Origin: SIG607 sp045614505 | Lineage (GTDB): Bacteria > Bacillota > Clostridia > Oscillospirales > Acutalibacteraceae | Length of the DNA stretch: 14,634 nucleotides | Reading direction: 5' to 3' | Assembly: GCA_045614505.1 (NCBI GenBank) | Contig: JAZLDA010000099.1 | Coordinates: 1 to 14,634 of the forward strand | Shown here: one piece after another, positions 6,043 to 12,725 of the stretch | Numbering within the stretch: position 1 is the stretch's first letter | Layout of the letters: every line of letters begins with the position of its first letter | Position numbers and translations under genes: made by a program | The notes under the pieces: model-generated | What the model saw: only the letters and a program-made list of their open reading frames with translations | What the model was told of the DNA's origin: nothing | Database searches by the model: none

Positions 6043-8274
6043 TCAGCAGCATTCGTGGAAGGTACGGGAGATAACTTCACGCTGTTGCTCACGGGAGAGT
6101 TTGCAGAAGTTAACGGCATAGCCGGAAACACGAATGGTAAGGTTGGGGTATTCCTCAGGGTGGTCGTAAGCCTTCATAAGAAGCTCTCTGTTCATAACGT
6201 TTACGTTAAGGTGATGAGCGCAGTTACCGAAATATCCGCCCATAATAGATACAAGATTTGCAACCTGTTCCTCTCTTGTTTTACCCAGTGCATCGGGAAC
6301 AATGGAGAAGGTGTTGGAAATACCGTCTCTTGCATCAAGGTAGGAAAGCTTGGATACTGAATTAAGAGAAGCAACGGCGCCGTTTGCCTCACGGTTGTGC
6401 ATAGGATTAGCTCCGGGTGCAAAGGCTTCTCCGGCTTTTCTGCCGTCGGGAGTGCTTCCGGTTTTCTTGCCGTACATAACGTTAGAGGTTATGGTGAGGG
6501 CAGAAAGGGTGTGAACGGCATTCTTGTATGTGGGAGTTTTCTTTAATTCCTCGGATACTTCATGGAGAAGGTCGTGAGCAATCATATCAACTCTGTCATC
6601 GTCATTACCGAACTTGGGGAAATCACCCTCTGTTATAAAGTCGATAATAAGACCGTCGGCGTCTCGCACAGTTTTAACAGTGGCATATTTAATTGCCGAG
6701 AGTGAGTCGGCGGCTACAGACAAACCTGCAACACCGAATGCCATCAGACGCTCTACACTTGTGTCGTGGAGAGCCATCTGACTTTTTTCATAGGCGTATT
6801 TATCGTGCATATAGTGTATGCAGTTCATTGTATTTACATAAAGCGCTGCAAGCCATTCAAGGTAGATGCGGAAGCGGTCCATAACCTCTTTGAAGTCAAG
6901 AACATCACTCTTGATGGGACCCATCTGAGGACCGATTTTGGTGCCGAAAACATTATCTGTTCCGCCGTTAATGGCAAGAAGCAACAGCTTTGCAAGGTTG
7001 GTTCTTGCACCGAAGAACTGCATCTGCTTGCCTACCTTCATTGCAGAAACACAGCAGGCAATAGCATAGTCGTCTCCATAGGAAGGACGCATAATATCGT
7101 CATTTTCATACTGAATAGAATCGGTATCAATGGATATTTCGGCGCAATAAGCCTTGAAGGCTTCAGGCAGACGCTCACTCCAGAGAACGGTGAGATTTGG
7201 CTCGGGAGCAGGACCTAAGTTGCGAAGAGTGTGGAGAATACGGAAGGAGGACTTTGTAACAAGTGTACGGTTGTCCTCGCCCATACCGCCTATACTTTCG
7301 GTAATCCACATGGGGTCGCCGCCGAAAAGCTCGTTGTATTCGGGTGTGCGAAGATGACGAGCCATACGAAGCTTAATTACAAGGTCATCAATTATTTCCT
7401 GAGCCTGCTCTTCGGTGAGTGTGCCGTTTTTTATGTCACGCTCAATATAAATATCAAAGAAGGTGCTTGTTCTGCCAAAGGACATAGCGGCGCCGTTTTG
7501 CTCCTTGTTTGCGGCAAGATAGCCGAAATAGGTCCACTGAACGGCTTCTTTAGTGTTAGTGGCAGGGAGAGAAATGTCATAACCGTACATAGCCGCCATT
7601 TTCTTAATAAGTCCTAAGAAGTTGATTTGCTGAGCAAGCTCCTCAAGCAGACGGATATTATCGGCAGTCATAAGGTTTTTACCAACCTCTGCCTTGTCCT
7701 TTTTCTTTTCTTCAATAAGAAAATCAATGCCGTAAAGGGCGATTCTTCTGTAGTCGCCGATGATTCTTCCTCTGCCGTAAGCATCGGGAAGACCCGTGAG
7801 CAATGCGCAGTGACGTGCCGCCTTCATTTCGTCGGTATATACTCTGAAGACACCGTCGTTATGAGTGGTACGGAATTTAAAAGAATCCTCAATCTTCTCG
7901 GATAATTTATAGCCGTATGCCTCACAGGAGGAACGCGCCATACGAATACCGCCAAAGGGATTGACGCCGCGCTTTAAGGGCTCATCAGTCTGGAAGCCTA
8001 CAATAATTTCATTTTCTTTGTCAAGATAACCGGGCGCATAAGAGCAGAGTGAAGAAACGATATCAACGTCAATGGCAAGTACACCGCCGTTTTCCTGCTC
8101 CTTCTTCTGAAGCACTTTGAACTTGTCCATCAAAGCAGAGGTGCGCTCAGTAGGTCCGCAAAGAAAAGAACCGTCACCTTCATAAGGATGATAGTTAAGC
8201 TGGATAAAATCACGCACATCAACCGATTCGGTCCATTTGCCCGTATTAAAGCCTTCCCATGCATTAAATTTCAT
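6043..8274 (-). CDS. pflB: Formate C-acetyltransferase (pyruvate formate-lyase)
   Basis: 743 residues, full length. It is a glycyl-radical enzyme of the anaerobic cytoplasm that converts pyruvate and CoA to acetyl-CoA and formate. The two adjacent catalytic cysteines are Cys407-Cys408 (YAIACCVSAM), and the C-terminal radical loop RVSGYAV carries Gly718. The conserved N-terminal WEGF and the GRGRIIGDYRR stretch (about 168-177) support true PFL rather than a glycerol or choline lyase. The start follows GGAGG (8284-8288, minus strand) with 9-base spacing. The leader upstream contains a ZTP riboswitch and terminator, so expression should rise when ZTP signals low 10-formyl-tetrahydrofolate. pflA follows one base after the stop. 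Confidence 0.98.
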   Translation of the reverse strand: MKFNAWEGFNTGKWTESVDVRDFIQLNYHPYEGDGSFLCGPTERTSALMDKFKVLQKKEQENGGVLAIDVDIVSSLCSYAPGYLDKENEIIVGFQTDEPLKRGVNPFGGIRMARSSCEAYGYKLSEKIEDSFKFRTTHNDGVFRVYTDEMKAARHCALLTGLPDAYGRGRIIGDYRRIALYGIDFLIEEKKKDKAEVGKNLMTADNIRLLEELAQQINFLGLIKKMAAMYGYDISLPATNTKEAVQWTYFGYLAANKEQNGAAMSFGRTSTFFDIYIERDIKNGTLTEEQAQEIIDDLVIKLRMARHLRTPEYNELFGGDPMWITESIGGMGEDNRTLVTKSSFRILHTLRNLGPAPEPNLTVLWSERLPEAFKAYCAEISIDTDSIQYENDDIMRPSYGDDYAIACCVSAMKVGKQMQFFGARTNLAKLLLLAINGGTDNVFGTKIGPQMGPIKSDVLDFKEVMDRFRIYLEWLAALYVNTMNCIHYMHDKYAYEKSQMALHDTSVERLMAFGVAGLSVAADSLSAIKYATVKTVRDADGLIIDFITEGDFPKFGNDDDRVDMIAHDLLHEVSEELKKTPTYKNAVHTLSALTITSNVMYGKKTGSTPDGRKAGEAFAPGANPMHNREANGAVASLNSVSKLSYLDARDGISNTFSIVPDALGKTREEQVANLVSIMGGYFGNCAHHLNVNVMNRELLMKAYDHPEEYPNLTIRVSGYAVNFCKLSREQQREVISRTFHECC

Positions 8275-8330
8275 AATTATTTACCTCCGCTAGAGATTGA
8301 TTGTTAAAAACAAAACAGGCTTTTGAGCAT

Positions 8331-8361
8331 AAAAATAAGTAGCTAAGATACACTTAACTAC
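8331..8361 (-). terminator. Riboswitch-controlled intrinsic terminator upstream of pflB
   Basis: On the minus strand GTAGTTAAG (8361-8353) pairs with CTTAGCTAC (8347-8339), with one G-U wobble and a 5-base loop, followed by a U-rich run (8338-8331). The first bases of the stem (GTA, 8361-8359) are also the 3' strand of the aptamer's P3 helix. Ligand-bound aptamer and terminator are thus mutually exclusive, which predicts an ON switch. Confidence 0.85.
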
Positions 8362-8430
8362 CCAGACGGACGGCAAAAACCTAATAGCCGTGTGCACTGT
8401 GTCAATTCACATACCCGTCAGCACACGGTT
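8359..8430 (-). promoter_or_regulatory. ZTP riboswitch aptamer (pfl motif)
   Basis: Read on the minus strand. P1 is CCGTGTGC (8428-8421) with GCACACGG (8395-8388), eight perfect pairs. Inside it are the junction CTGACGGG (8421-8414) and P2, TGTG/CACA (8411-8408, 8401-8398). After a short linker comes the hallmark 3' segment GCCGTCCGTCTGGGTA (8374-8359), matching the conserved GCCG-CCGCCUGGGCA region of the family with pyrimidine swaps. The junction GACGG can form the expected pseudoknot with CCGTC (8369-8365), and TGCC/GGTA forms P3. The family binds ZTP/ZMP (AICAR nucleotides) and typically controls one-carbon, purine and pfl genes. The position directly upstream of pflB fits. I assigned it by eye, not by covariance model. 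Confidence 0.92.
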
Positions 8431-8439
8431 TGTAATTGT

Positions 8440-8468
8440 ATGATACCACAACCTGTTGTGTATTGCAA
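8440..8468 (-). promoter_or_regulatory. pflB-pflA promoter
   Basis: On the minus strand TTGCAA (8468-8463) and TATCAT (8445-8440) lie 17 bp apart, with TGG just before the -10 as an extended element. Transcription would start near 8433, only about 5 bases before the riboswitch P1 stem, leaving a leader of about 160 bases. Confidence 0.7.
8447..8460. repeat. 14-bp palindrome between -35 and -10 of the pfl promoter (operator candidate)
   Basis: CACAAC-CT-GTTGTG is a perfect inverted repeat filling most of the 17-bp promoter spacer. A protein bound here would block RNA polymerase. The order CACAA...TTGTG is the opposite of the Rex site TTGTG...CACAA, so it is not a standard Rex box. The regulator is unknown. 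Confidence 0.5.
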
Positions 8469-8542
8469 TAGAAAAATATCAAAATATGCAAATTTTGTTG
8501 AAATATAACATAAATGGGTGTCTACAATTGTTTTATTTTCAC

Positions 8543-8570
8543 TTGACGAATCAAAAATCTTGAGTATACT
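8543..8570 (+). promoter_or_regulatory. metY promoter
   Basis: TTGACG (8543-8548) and TATACT (8565-8570) are 16 bp apart. Transcription would start near 8577, leaving a leader of only about 40 bases before the ATG. That is too short for a SAM-I riboswitch or a T-box, and no such motif was found between this promoter and the pfl promoter. Confidence 0.75.
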
Positions 8571-8617
8571 TAATATGAGATAGTTTTAAATATATATATA
8601 TTCAAGGAGGCAATATT

Positions 8618-9901
8618 ATGAGTAAATATAATATAGATACATGCTGTGTTCAGGGCGGATATCGTCCCGGTAACGGAGAACCCCGTCAGGTGCCCATTAT
8701 TCAGAGCACAACCTTTAAATATGAGTCTTCAAGCGAAATGGGAAAGCTGTTTGACCTTGAGGCATCGGGCTATTTCTATTCCCGTCTGCAGAATCCCACC
8801 AACGATACCGTTGCGGCTAAAATCTGCGAGCTTGAGGGCGGTACTGCCGCTATGCTTACTTCTTCCGGTCAGGCGGCAAGTTTTTACAGTATTTTTAATA
8901 TTGCTTCCTGCGGCGACCATGTAATTGCTTCTTCTGCTATCTACGGTGGTACATATAATCTTTTTGCAGTAACAATGAAGAGAATGGGTATTGATTTTAC
9001 CTTTGTTTCTCCCGATATAAGCGAAGAGGATTTGCAGAAAGAATTCCGTCCCAACACAAAGGCTGTGTTTGGTGAGACCATTGCCAATCCTGCACTTATT
9101 GTTCTGGATATTGAAAAGTTTGCAAAGGTTGCTCACGCTAACGGAGTTCCGCTGATTATTGACAACACCTTTGCTACACCCGTTAACTGCCGTCCTTTTG
9201 AGTGGGGAGCAGATATTGTAACCCATTCCACTACAAAATATATGGACGGTCACGGAAGCTCAGTGGGCGGCTGTATTGTTGATTCGGGTAAATTCGACTG
9301 GACTCGCTATCCCGATAAATTCCCCGGACTGTGCACACCCGATGAAAGCTATCACGGTGTTACCTATACCGAGCGCTTTGGTCTGGAGGGTGCTTATATC
9401 ACCAAGGCTACCGCGCAGCTTATGCGTGATTTAGGCTCTATTCAGTCTCCACAGAATGCCTATCTTGTAAATCTTGGACTTGAAAGTTTACATGTAAGAA
9501 TGCAACGTCACTGTGAAAACGGTCTGGCTGTTGCAAGATTTTTAAAGAATGACGACAGAATTTCCTGGGTAATATATCCCGGACTTGAAGGCGGAAAGGA
9601 TGAAGCACTTGCTAAGAAGTATCTGCCCAAGGGCTCCTGCGGTGTTGTCAGCTTCGGAGTAAAGGGCGGAAGAAGTGCGGCTGAAAAGTTTATGGCAGGA
9701 CTTCGCATTGCCGCTATTGAGACCCACGTTGCCGATGCAAGAAGCTGTTGTCTGCATCCTGCAAGCGCTACACATCGCCAGATGAGTGATGACGAGCTTA
9801 TTGCGGCTGGTGTTTCTCCCGACCTTGTGCGTTTCTCCTGCGGTCTTGAGAGCAGTGAGGACCTTATTAACGATATTAAAAATGCTTTAGACAATATTTA
9901 A
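8618..9901 (+). CDS. metY: O-acetylhomoserine sulfhydrylase (MetY)
   Basis: 427 residues, typical for O-acetylhomoserine aminocarboxypropyltransferase, a PLP enzyme of the Cys/Met metabolism family. It makes homocysteine from O-acetylhomoserine and sulfide. The PLP lysine is Lys207 in HSTTKYMDGHG; YSRLQNPTNDTV (54-65) and TSSGQAA (81-87) are cofactor-binding segments. The long form and the GLEGAYITKA-like insert region favour MetY over the shorter MetB/MetC enzymes (about 380-400 residues). The ribosome binding site is AAGGAGG (8604-8610). It is followed after 19 bases by metA in the same direction, forming a two-gene methionine operon. O-succinylhomoserine sulfhydrylase is less likely, given the MetA specificity residue. 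Confidence 0.93.
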   Translation: MSKYNIDTCCVQGGYRPGNGEPRQVPIIQSTTFKYESSSEMGKLFDLEASGYFYSRLQNPTNDTVAAKICELEGGTAAMLTSSGQAASFYSIFNIASCGDHVIASSAIYGGTYNLFAVTMKRMGIDFTFVSPDISEEDLQKEFRPNTKAVFGETIANPALIVLDIEKFAKVAHANGVPLIIDNTFATPVNCRPFEWGADIVTHSTTKYMDGHGSSVGGCIVDSGKFDWTRYPDKFPGLCTPDESYHGVTYTERFGLEGAYITKATAQLMRDLGSIQSPQNAYLVNLGLESLHVRMQRHCENGLAVARFLKNDDRISWVIYPGLEGGKDEALAKKYLPKGSCGVVSFGVKGGRSAAEKFMAGLRIAAIETHVADARSCCLHPASATHRQMSDDELIAAGVSPDLVRFSCGLESSEDLINDIKNALDNI

Positions 9902-9920
9902 AAGAGAGTTGACTTAATTT

Positions 9921-10847
9921 ATGCCAATCAGAATACCCAATGATTTGCCCGCTGTAAAAACATTACTTAATGAGAATATTTTTGTAATGCCCGAACAGCG
10001 TGCAGTTACGCAGGATATTCGTCCTTTGAGAATATTACTTCTCAATTTAATGCCTAATAAAATAGCCACCGAGACTCAGCTTTCCCGACTTCTGGGTAAC
10101 ACTCCGCTTCAGGTGGAACTGGAGCTTATTCACACAAGCACCTATCATTCCAAAAATACCTCCTCCGAGCATCTTTTGGCTTTTTATAAGACCTTTGAGG
10201 ACGTAAAGGAGCAGACCTTTGACGGAATGATTATTACCGGCGCTCCCGTTGAAAAAATGGAGTTTGAAGCGGTTGAGTACTGGCAGGAACTTTGTGAAAT
10301 TATGGAGTGGACCAAAACTCACGTGCACTCTACCTTCCATATCTGCTGGGGCGCTCAGGCAGGTCTTTATTACCATTACGGTATAAATAAATATCCCCTT
10401 GACAGTAAAGTTTTTGGTGTATTTGAGCATACTGCCGATTATAAAAATTCTATGCTGCTCAGAGGCTTTGACGATAAGTTTTTCGTTCCTCACTCCCGTC
10501 ACACAACTATTAAGAGGGAAGACATTGAAAAGGTTCCCGCCTTAAAAATAGTAGCTTCCTCCGAGAAGGCAGGAATTTATGCACTGCTCACAGAAAACGG
10601 CAAGCAGGTGTTTATAACGGGACATTCGGAGTATGACGCCAATACGCTTAAGGATGAGTATTTGAGGGATTTGGAGAGGGGAGACCCCATTGATATTCCC
10701 GAAAACTATTTCCCGAATGATGACCCCACTGCAGACCCGACTGTTAAATGGCGTTCACATGCTCATCTGCTTTATTCTAACTGGCTTAATTATTTTGTAT
10801 ATCAGACTACACCCTTTGATATCAGCGAAATCAAAAAATCCAAATGA
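9921..10847 (+). CDS. metA: Homoserine O-acetyltransferase (MetA family)
   Basis: 308 residues, matching the MetA (not MetX) family. The catalytic residues align at standard numbering: nucleophile Cys142 (HICWGAQAGLYYHYGI), His235 and Glu237 (ITGHSEYD). Position 111, in GAPVEKMEF, is Glu; in the MetA family Glu111 is known to favour acetyl-CoA while Gly111 (as in E. coli) favours succinyl-CoA. The product should therefore be O-acetylhomoserine, the substrate of the adjacent MetY. The ribosome binding site is weak (AGAGAG at 9903-9908, with long spacing), so translation may depend partly on the upstream gene. A terminator follows. Confidence 0.95.
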   Translation: MPIRIPNDLPAVKTLLNENIFVMPEQRAVTQDIRPLRILLLNLMPNKIATETQLSRLLGNTPLQVELELIHTSTYHSKNTSSEHLLAFYKTFEDVKEQTFDGMIITGAPVEKMEFEAVEYWQELCEIMEWTKTHVHSTFHICWGAQAGLYYHYGINKYPLDSKVFGVFEHTADYKNSMLLRGFDDKFFVPHSRHTTIKREDIEKVPALKIVASSEKAGIYALLTENGKQVFITGHSEYDANTLKDEYLRDLERGDPIDIPENYFPNDDPTADPTVKWRSHAHLLYSNWLNYFVYQTTPFDISEIKKSK

Positions 10848-10854
10848 TTTTTCT

Positions 10855-10887
10855 AAACCTGTGGTGCTTTTGCTGCTACAGGTTTTT
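10855..10887 (+). terminator. Terminator of metY-metA
   Basis: AAACCTGT (10855-10862) pairs with ACAGGTTT (10878-10885); the inner part can extend through weaker G-U pairs around a T-rich loop. A run of five T (10883-10887) closes it. It lies 8 bases after the metA stop. Confidence 0.82.
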
Positions 10888-10924
10888 GAAATTTTAAAAA
10901 TATAAATTTTTTTGCCGAAAACAC

Positions 10925-10953
10925 TTGACTTCATCACGCTGAAGTGATAGACT
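10925..10953 (+). promoter_or_regulatory. his operon promoter
   Basis: TTGACT (10925-10930) and TAGACT (10948-10953) are 17 bp apart, with TG at 10945-10946 as an extended -10. Transcription would start near 10960, about 25 bases before hisZ, so no T-box or attenuator fits in the leader. Confidence 0.78.
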
Positions 10954-10963
10954 GATGAAGTGA
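10928..10963. repeat. Inverted and direct repeats over the his promoter (operator candidate)
   Basis: ACTTCATCA (10928-10936) and TGATGAAGT (10953-10961) form a perfect 9-bp inverted repeat with a 16-bp spacer. A further TGAAGTGA occurs at 10940-10947 and again at 10956-10963 as a direct repeat 16 bp apart. The inner copy also pairs with the left arm as ACTTCA-N6-TGAAGT. The repeats cover the -35 box end, the spacer, the -10 box and the start site, the position expected for a repressor operator. I cannot name the regulator. Confidence 0.55.
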
Positions 10964-10984
10964 ATTTTACCAAGGAGGCGCAAA

Positions 10985-12106
10985 ATGGTAATTGATGAAG
11001 CCTTGCTGAAATATGATGAAGAGTCAGTTTTTAAATTACGCTCTTTATATCGCCGTTTCGGCTACAGTCAGTATAAAATGAGTAAATTTGAGGAATATGA
11101 CCTGTATGTAAGAAATAAGGATTTTCTTATTTCCGACAGCGTTATTACCTTTACCGATACCGGAGGAAGACTTCTGGCATTAAAGCCCGACGTTACTCTT
11201 TCCATTATAAATAATTGCAAGGATGTTTCGGGACAGGTACAAAAGGTATATTATAATGAAAACGTATACCGTATTTCAGGAAGTTCAAAAAGCTTCAAGG
11301 AAATTATGCAGACCGGACTTGAATGTATAGGAGATATCGGGCTGTATGATAAGTGTGAAGTACTGCTTCTAGCTCTCTATAGTCTTGATATTATAGACAG
11401 CAACTATATTTTAGCGGTTTCCCATATCGGTCTGCTTAAAGCCGTTTTAGATTCTCTTAACATTTCGGATATGAGAAAAGGTGAAGTAATTGAGCTTATA
11501 AGCAGTAAAAACAACGACGGCATTTCCGATTTCTGCGCTAATTTCGGCTATGAAAAGGAAACGGAAGAAACCCTTAAATTGTTTACAAACAGTTATCCTT
11601 CCGTTGATGAAGCTCTTATATCCCTAAAAGACGCAGTAAAGGACGATATTGCAAAAGCCGAGTTTAATGAATTCAGTGATATTTTAAATATTCTTAAAAT
11701 CAGAGGAATGGACAAAAAAATTGTTGTTGATTTTTCCTCTGTCAACGGAATGAGATATTATAGCGGTGTTGTTTTTAAGGGCTACATAAACGGTATTCCC
11801 GACAGTGTCTGCTCAGGCGGTCAGTATGATAAGCTGATGAGAAAAATGAACAGAAGCAGTTCTGCCATTGGCTTTGCGGTTTATCTTGACGCTCTTGAAA
11901 GATTTAAGGATAAGGATACGGGGTATGATGTTGACACCGTTCTCATTTGCTCAGATGACATCAGCGCTGTTATTGAAGCCGCCGAAGGCTTATCTCAAAT
12001 GGGACAGACGGTTCGTGTGTGTAAAAACATTCCCGAAAATGTCCGCTACAGACGTGTAATGAAGCTATGCGGAAAGGAACCGGTGACGGCAGATGAAAAT
12101 GATTAA
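10985..12106 (+). CDS. hisZ: ATP phosphoribosyltransferase regulatory subunit HisZ
   Basis: 373 residues, a histidyl-tRNA synthetase paralogue that activates short-form HisG and gives it histidine feedback control. Class II synthetase features are present: LLALKPDVTLSI (motif 2 area), KEIMQTGLECIGD, VNGMRYYSGVVFKGY and CSGGQYDKL followed by AIGFAVYLDALE (motif 3 area). The HisRS signature LVRGLDYYTG is degenerate and the C-terminal anticodon domain is only a short remnant (about the last 60 residues), so tRNA charging is unlikely. The immediate neighbour is a 210-residue HisG lacking the regulatory domain, which settles the assignment. The ribosome binding site is AAGGAGG (10972-10978). The 3' end overlaps hisG by 14 bases. 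Confidence 0.94.
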   Translation: MVIDEALLKYDEESVFKLRSLYRRFGYSQYKMSKFEEYDLYVRNKDFLISDSVITFTDTGGRLLALKPDVTLSIINNCKDVSGQVQKVYYNENVYRISGSSKSFKEIMQTGLECIGDIGLYDKCEVLLLALYSLDIIDSNYILAVSHIGLLKAVLDSLNISDMRKGEVIELISSKNNDGISDFCANFGYEKETEETLKLFTNSYPSVDEALISLKDAVKDDIAKAEFNEFSDILNILKIRGMDKKIVVDFSSVNGMRYYSGVVFKGYINGIPDSVCSGGQYDKLMRKMNRSSSAIGFAVYLDALERFKDKDTGYDVDTVLICSDDISAVIEAAEGLSQMGQTVRVCKNIPENVRYRRVMKLCGKEPVTADEND

Positions 12107-12725
12107 TGTTGCTCTTCCTAAGGGAAGGCTGGGCGAAAAGGTTTATGATATGTTCGAGAAAGCCGGCTTTCCTTGTCCTTCCATAAAAGAAAATAACCGC
12201 AAGCTGATTTTTGAAAATAAACAAGCAGGGGTGCGCTATTTTTGGGTAAAGCCCTCTGACGTTGCAATTTATGTTGAGAGAGGTGCGGCAGACATCGGTG
12301 TCGCAGGCAAGGATATTCTCCTTGAATATAACCCTGACGTCTATGAGCTTCTTGACCTCAAAATGGGTAAATGCCGTATGGCTGTTGCCGCTAAATCCGA
12401 TTTTCGGGACAACACTGACAGAACCTTGAGGGTTGCAACAAAATTTACGAACATTGCCGCAAAGTACTATAATGAGAAATGCAGGGACATTGATATTATT
12501 CATCTTAACGGCTCCATTGAAATTGCACCTATTTTAGGGCTCTCGGATGTTATCGTTGATATTGTTGAAACAGGCAAGACTCTTCTTGAAAACGATTTAA
12601 TTCCCTTTGAGACCATTGTTCCCATAAGTGCAAGGCTGATTGCCAATAAATCAAGCTATCAGTTTAAAAAAGAAACCATCGAGGCTGTAAAAAGCGGCCT
12701 TGCAAAACAGGTGAGTGAAAAATAA
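12093..12725 (+). CDS. hisG: ATP phosphoribosyltransferase, short form (HisG)
   Basis: 210 residues, the HisZ-dependent short form. It catalyses the first step of histidine synthesis, joining ATP and PRPP to give phosphoribosyl-ATP. Conserved segments are VALPKGRLGEKVYDMFEKAG (near 5-24), ADIGVAGKDILLE and the family signature EIAPILGLSDVIVDIVETG, which contacts PRPP. The ATG at 12093 lies inside the end of hisZ; a second ATG at 12099 is an equally possible start. The only nearby purine-rich site (AAAGGA, 12073-12078) is rather far, so coupling to hisZ is likely. The stop overlaps the hisD start by one base (TAATG). Confidence 0.97.
   Translation: MKMINVALPKGRLGEKVYDMFEKAGFPCPSIKENNRKLIFENKQAGVRYFWVKPSDVAIYVERGAADIGVAGKDILLEYNPDVYELLDLKMGKCRMAVAAKSDFRDNTDRTLRVATKFTNIAAKYYNEKCRDIDIIHLNGSIEIAPILGLSDVIVDIVETGKTLLENDLIPFETIVPISARLIANKSSYQFKKETIEAVKSGLAKQVSEK

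Noticed and set aside
6042..6131. N-terminal extension of PflA into pflB
   Set aside because: It overlaps the pflB 3' coding end in another frame; homology to PflA begins at the ATG at 6041.
6766..7218. 150-residue plus-strand open frame inside pflB
   Set aside because: Antisense shadow of the conserved pflB coding sequence.
8447..8460. Rex operator in the pfl promoter
   Set aside because: Rex sites read TTGTG...CACAA; here the half-sites are in the opposite order with a 2-bp gap.
8591..8600. TATATATATA tract before metY as a repeat or origin element
   Set aside because: A short AT run inside a 5' leader with no iterated neighbours or DnaA boxes; ordinary composition.
11970..12503. 177-residue open frame antisense to hisZ/hisG
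   Set aside because: Overlaps two certain genes on the other strand and has no promoter or ribosome binding site.
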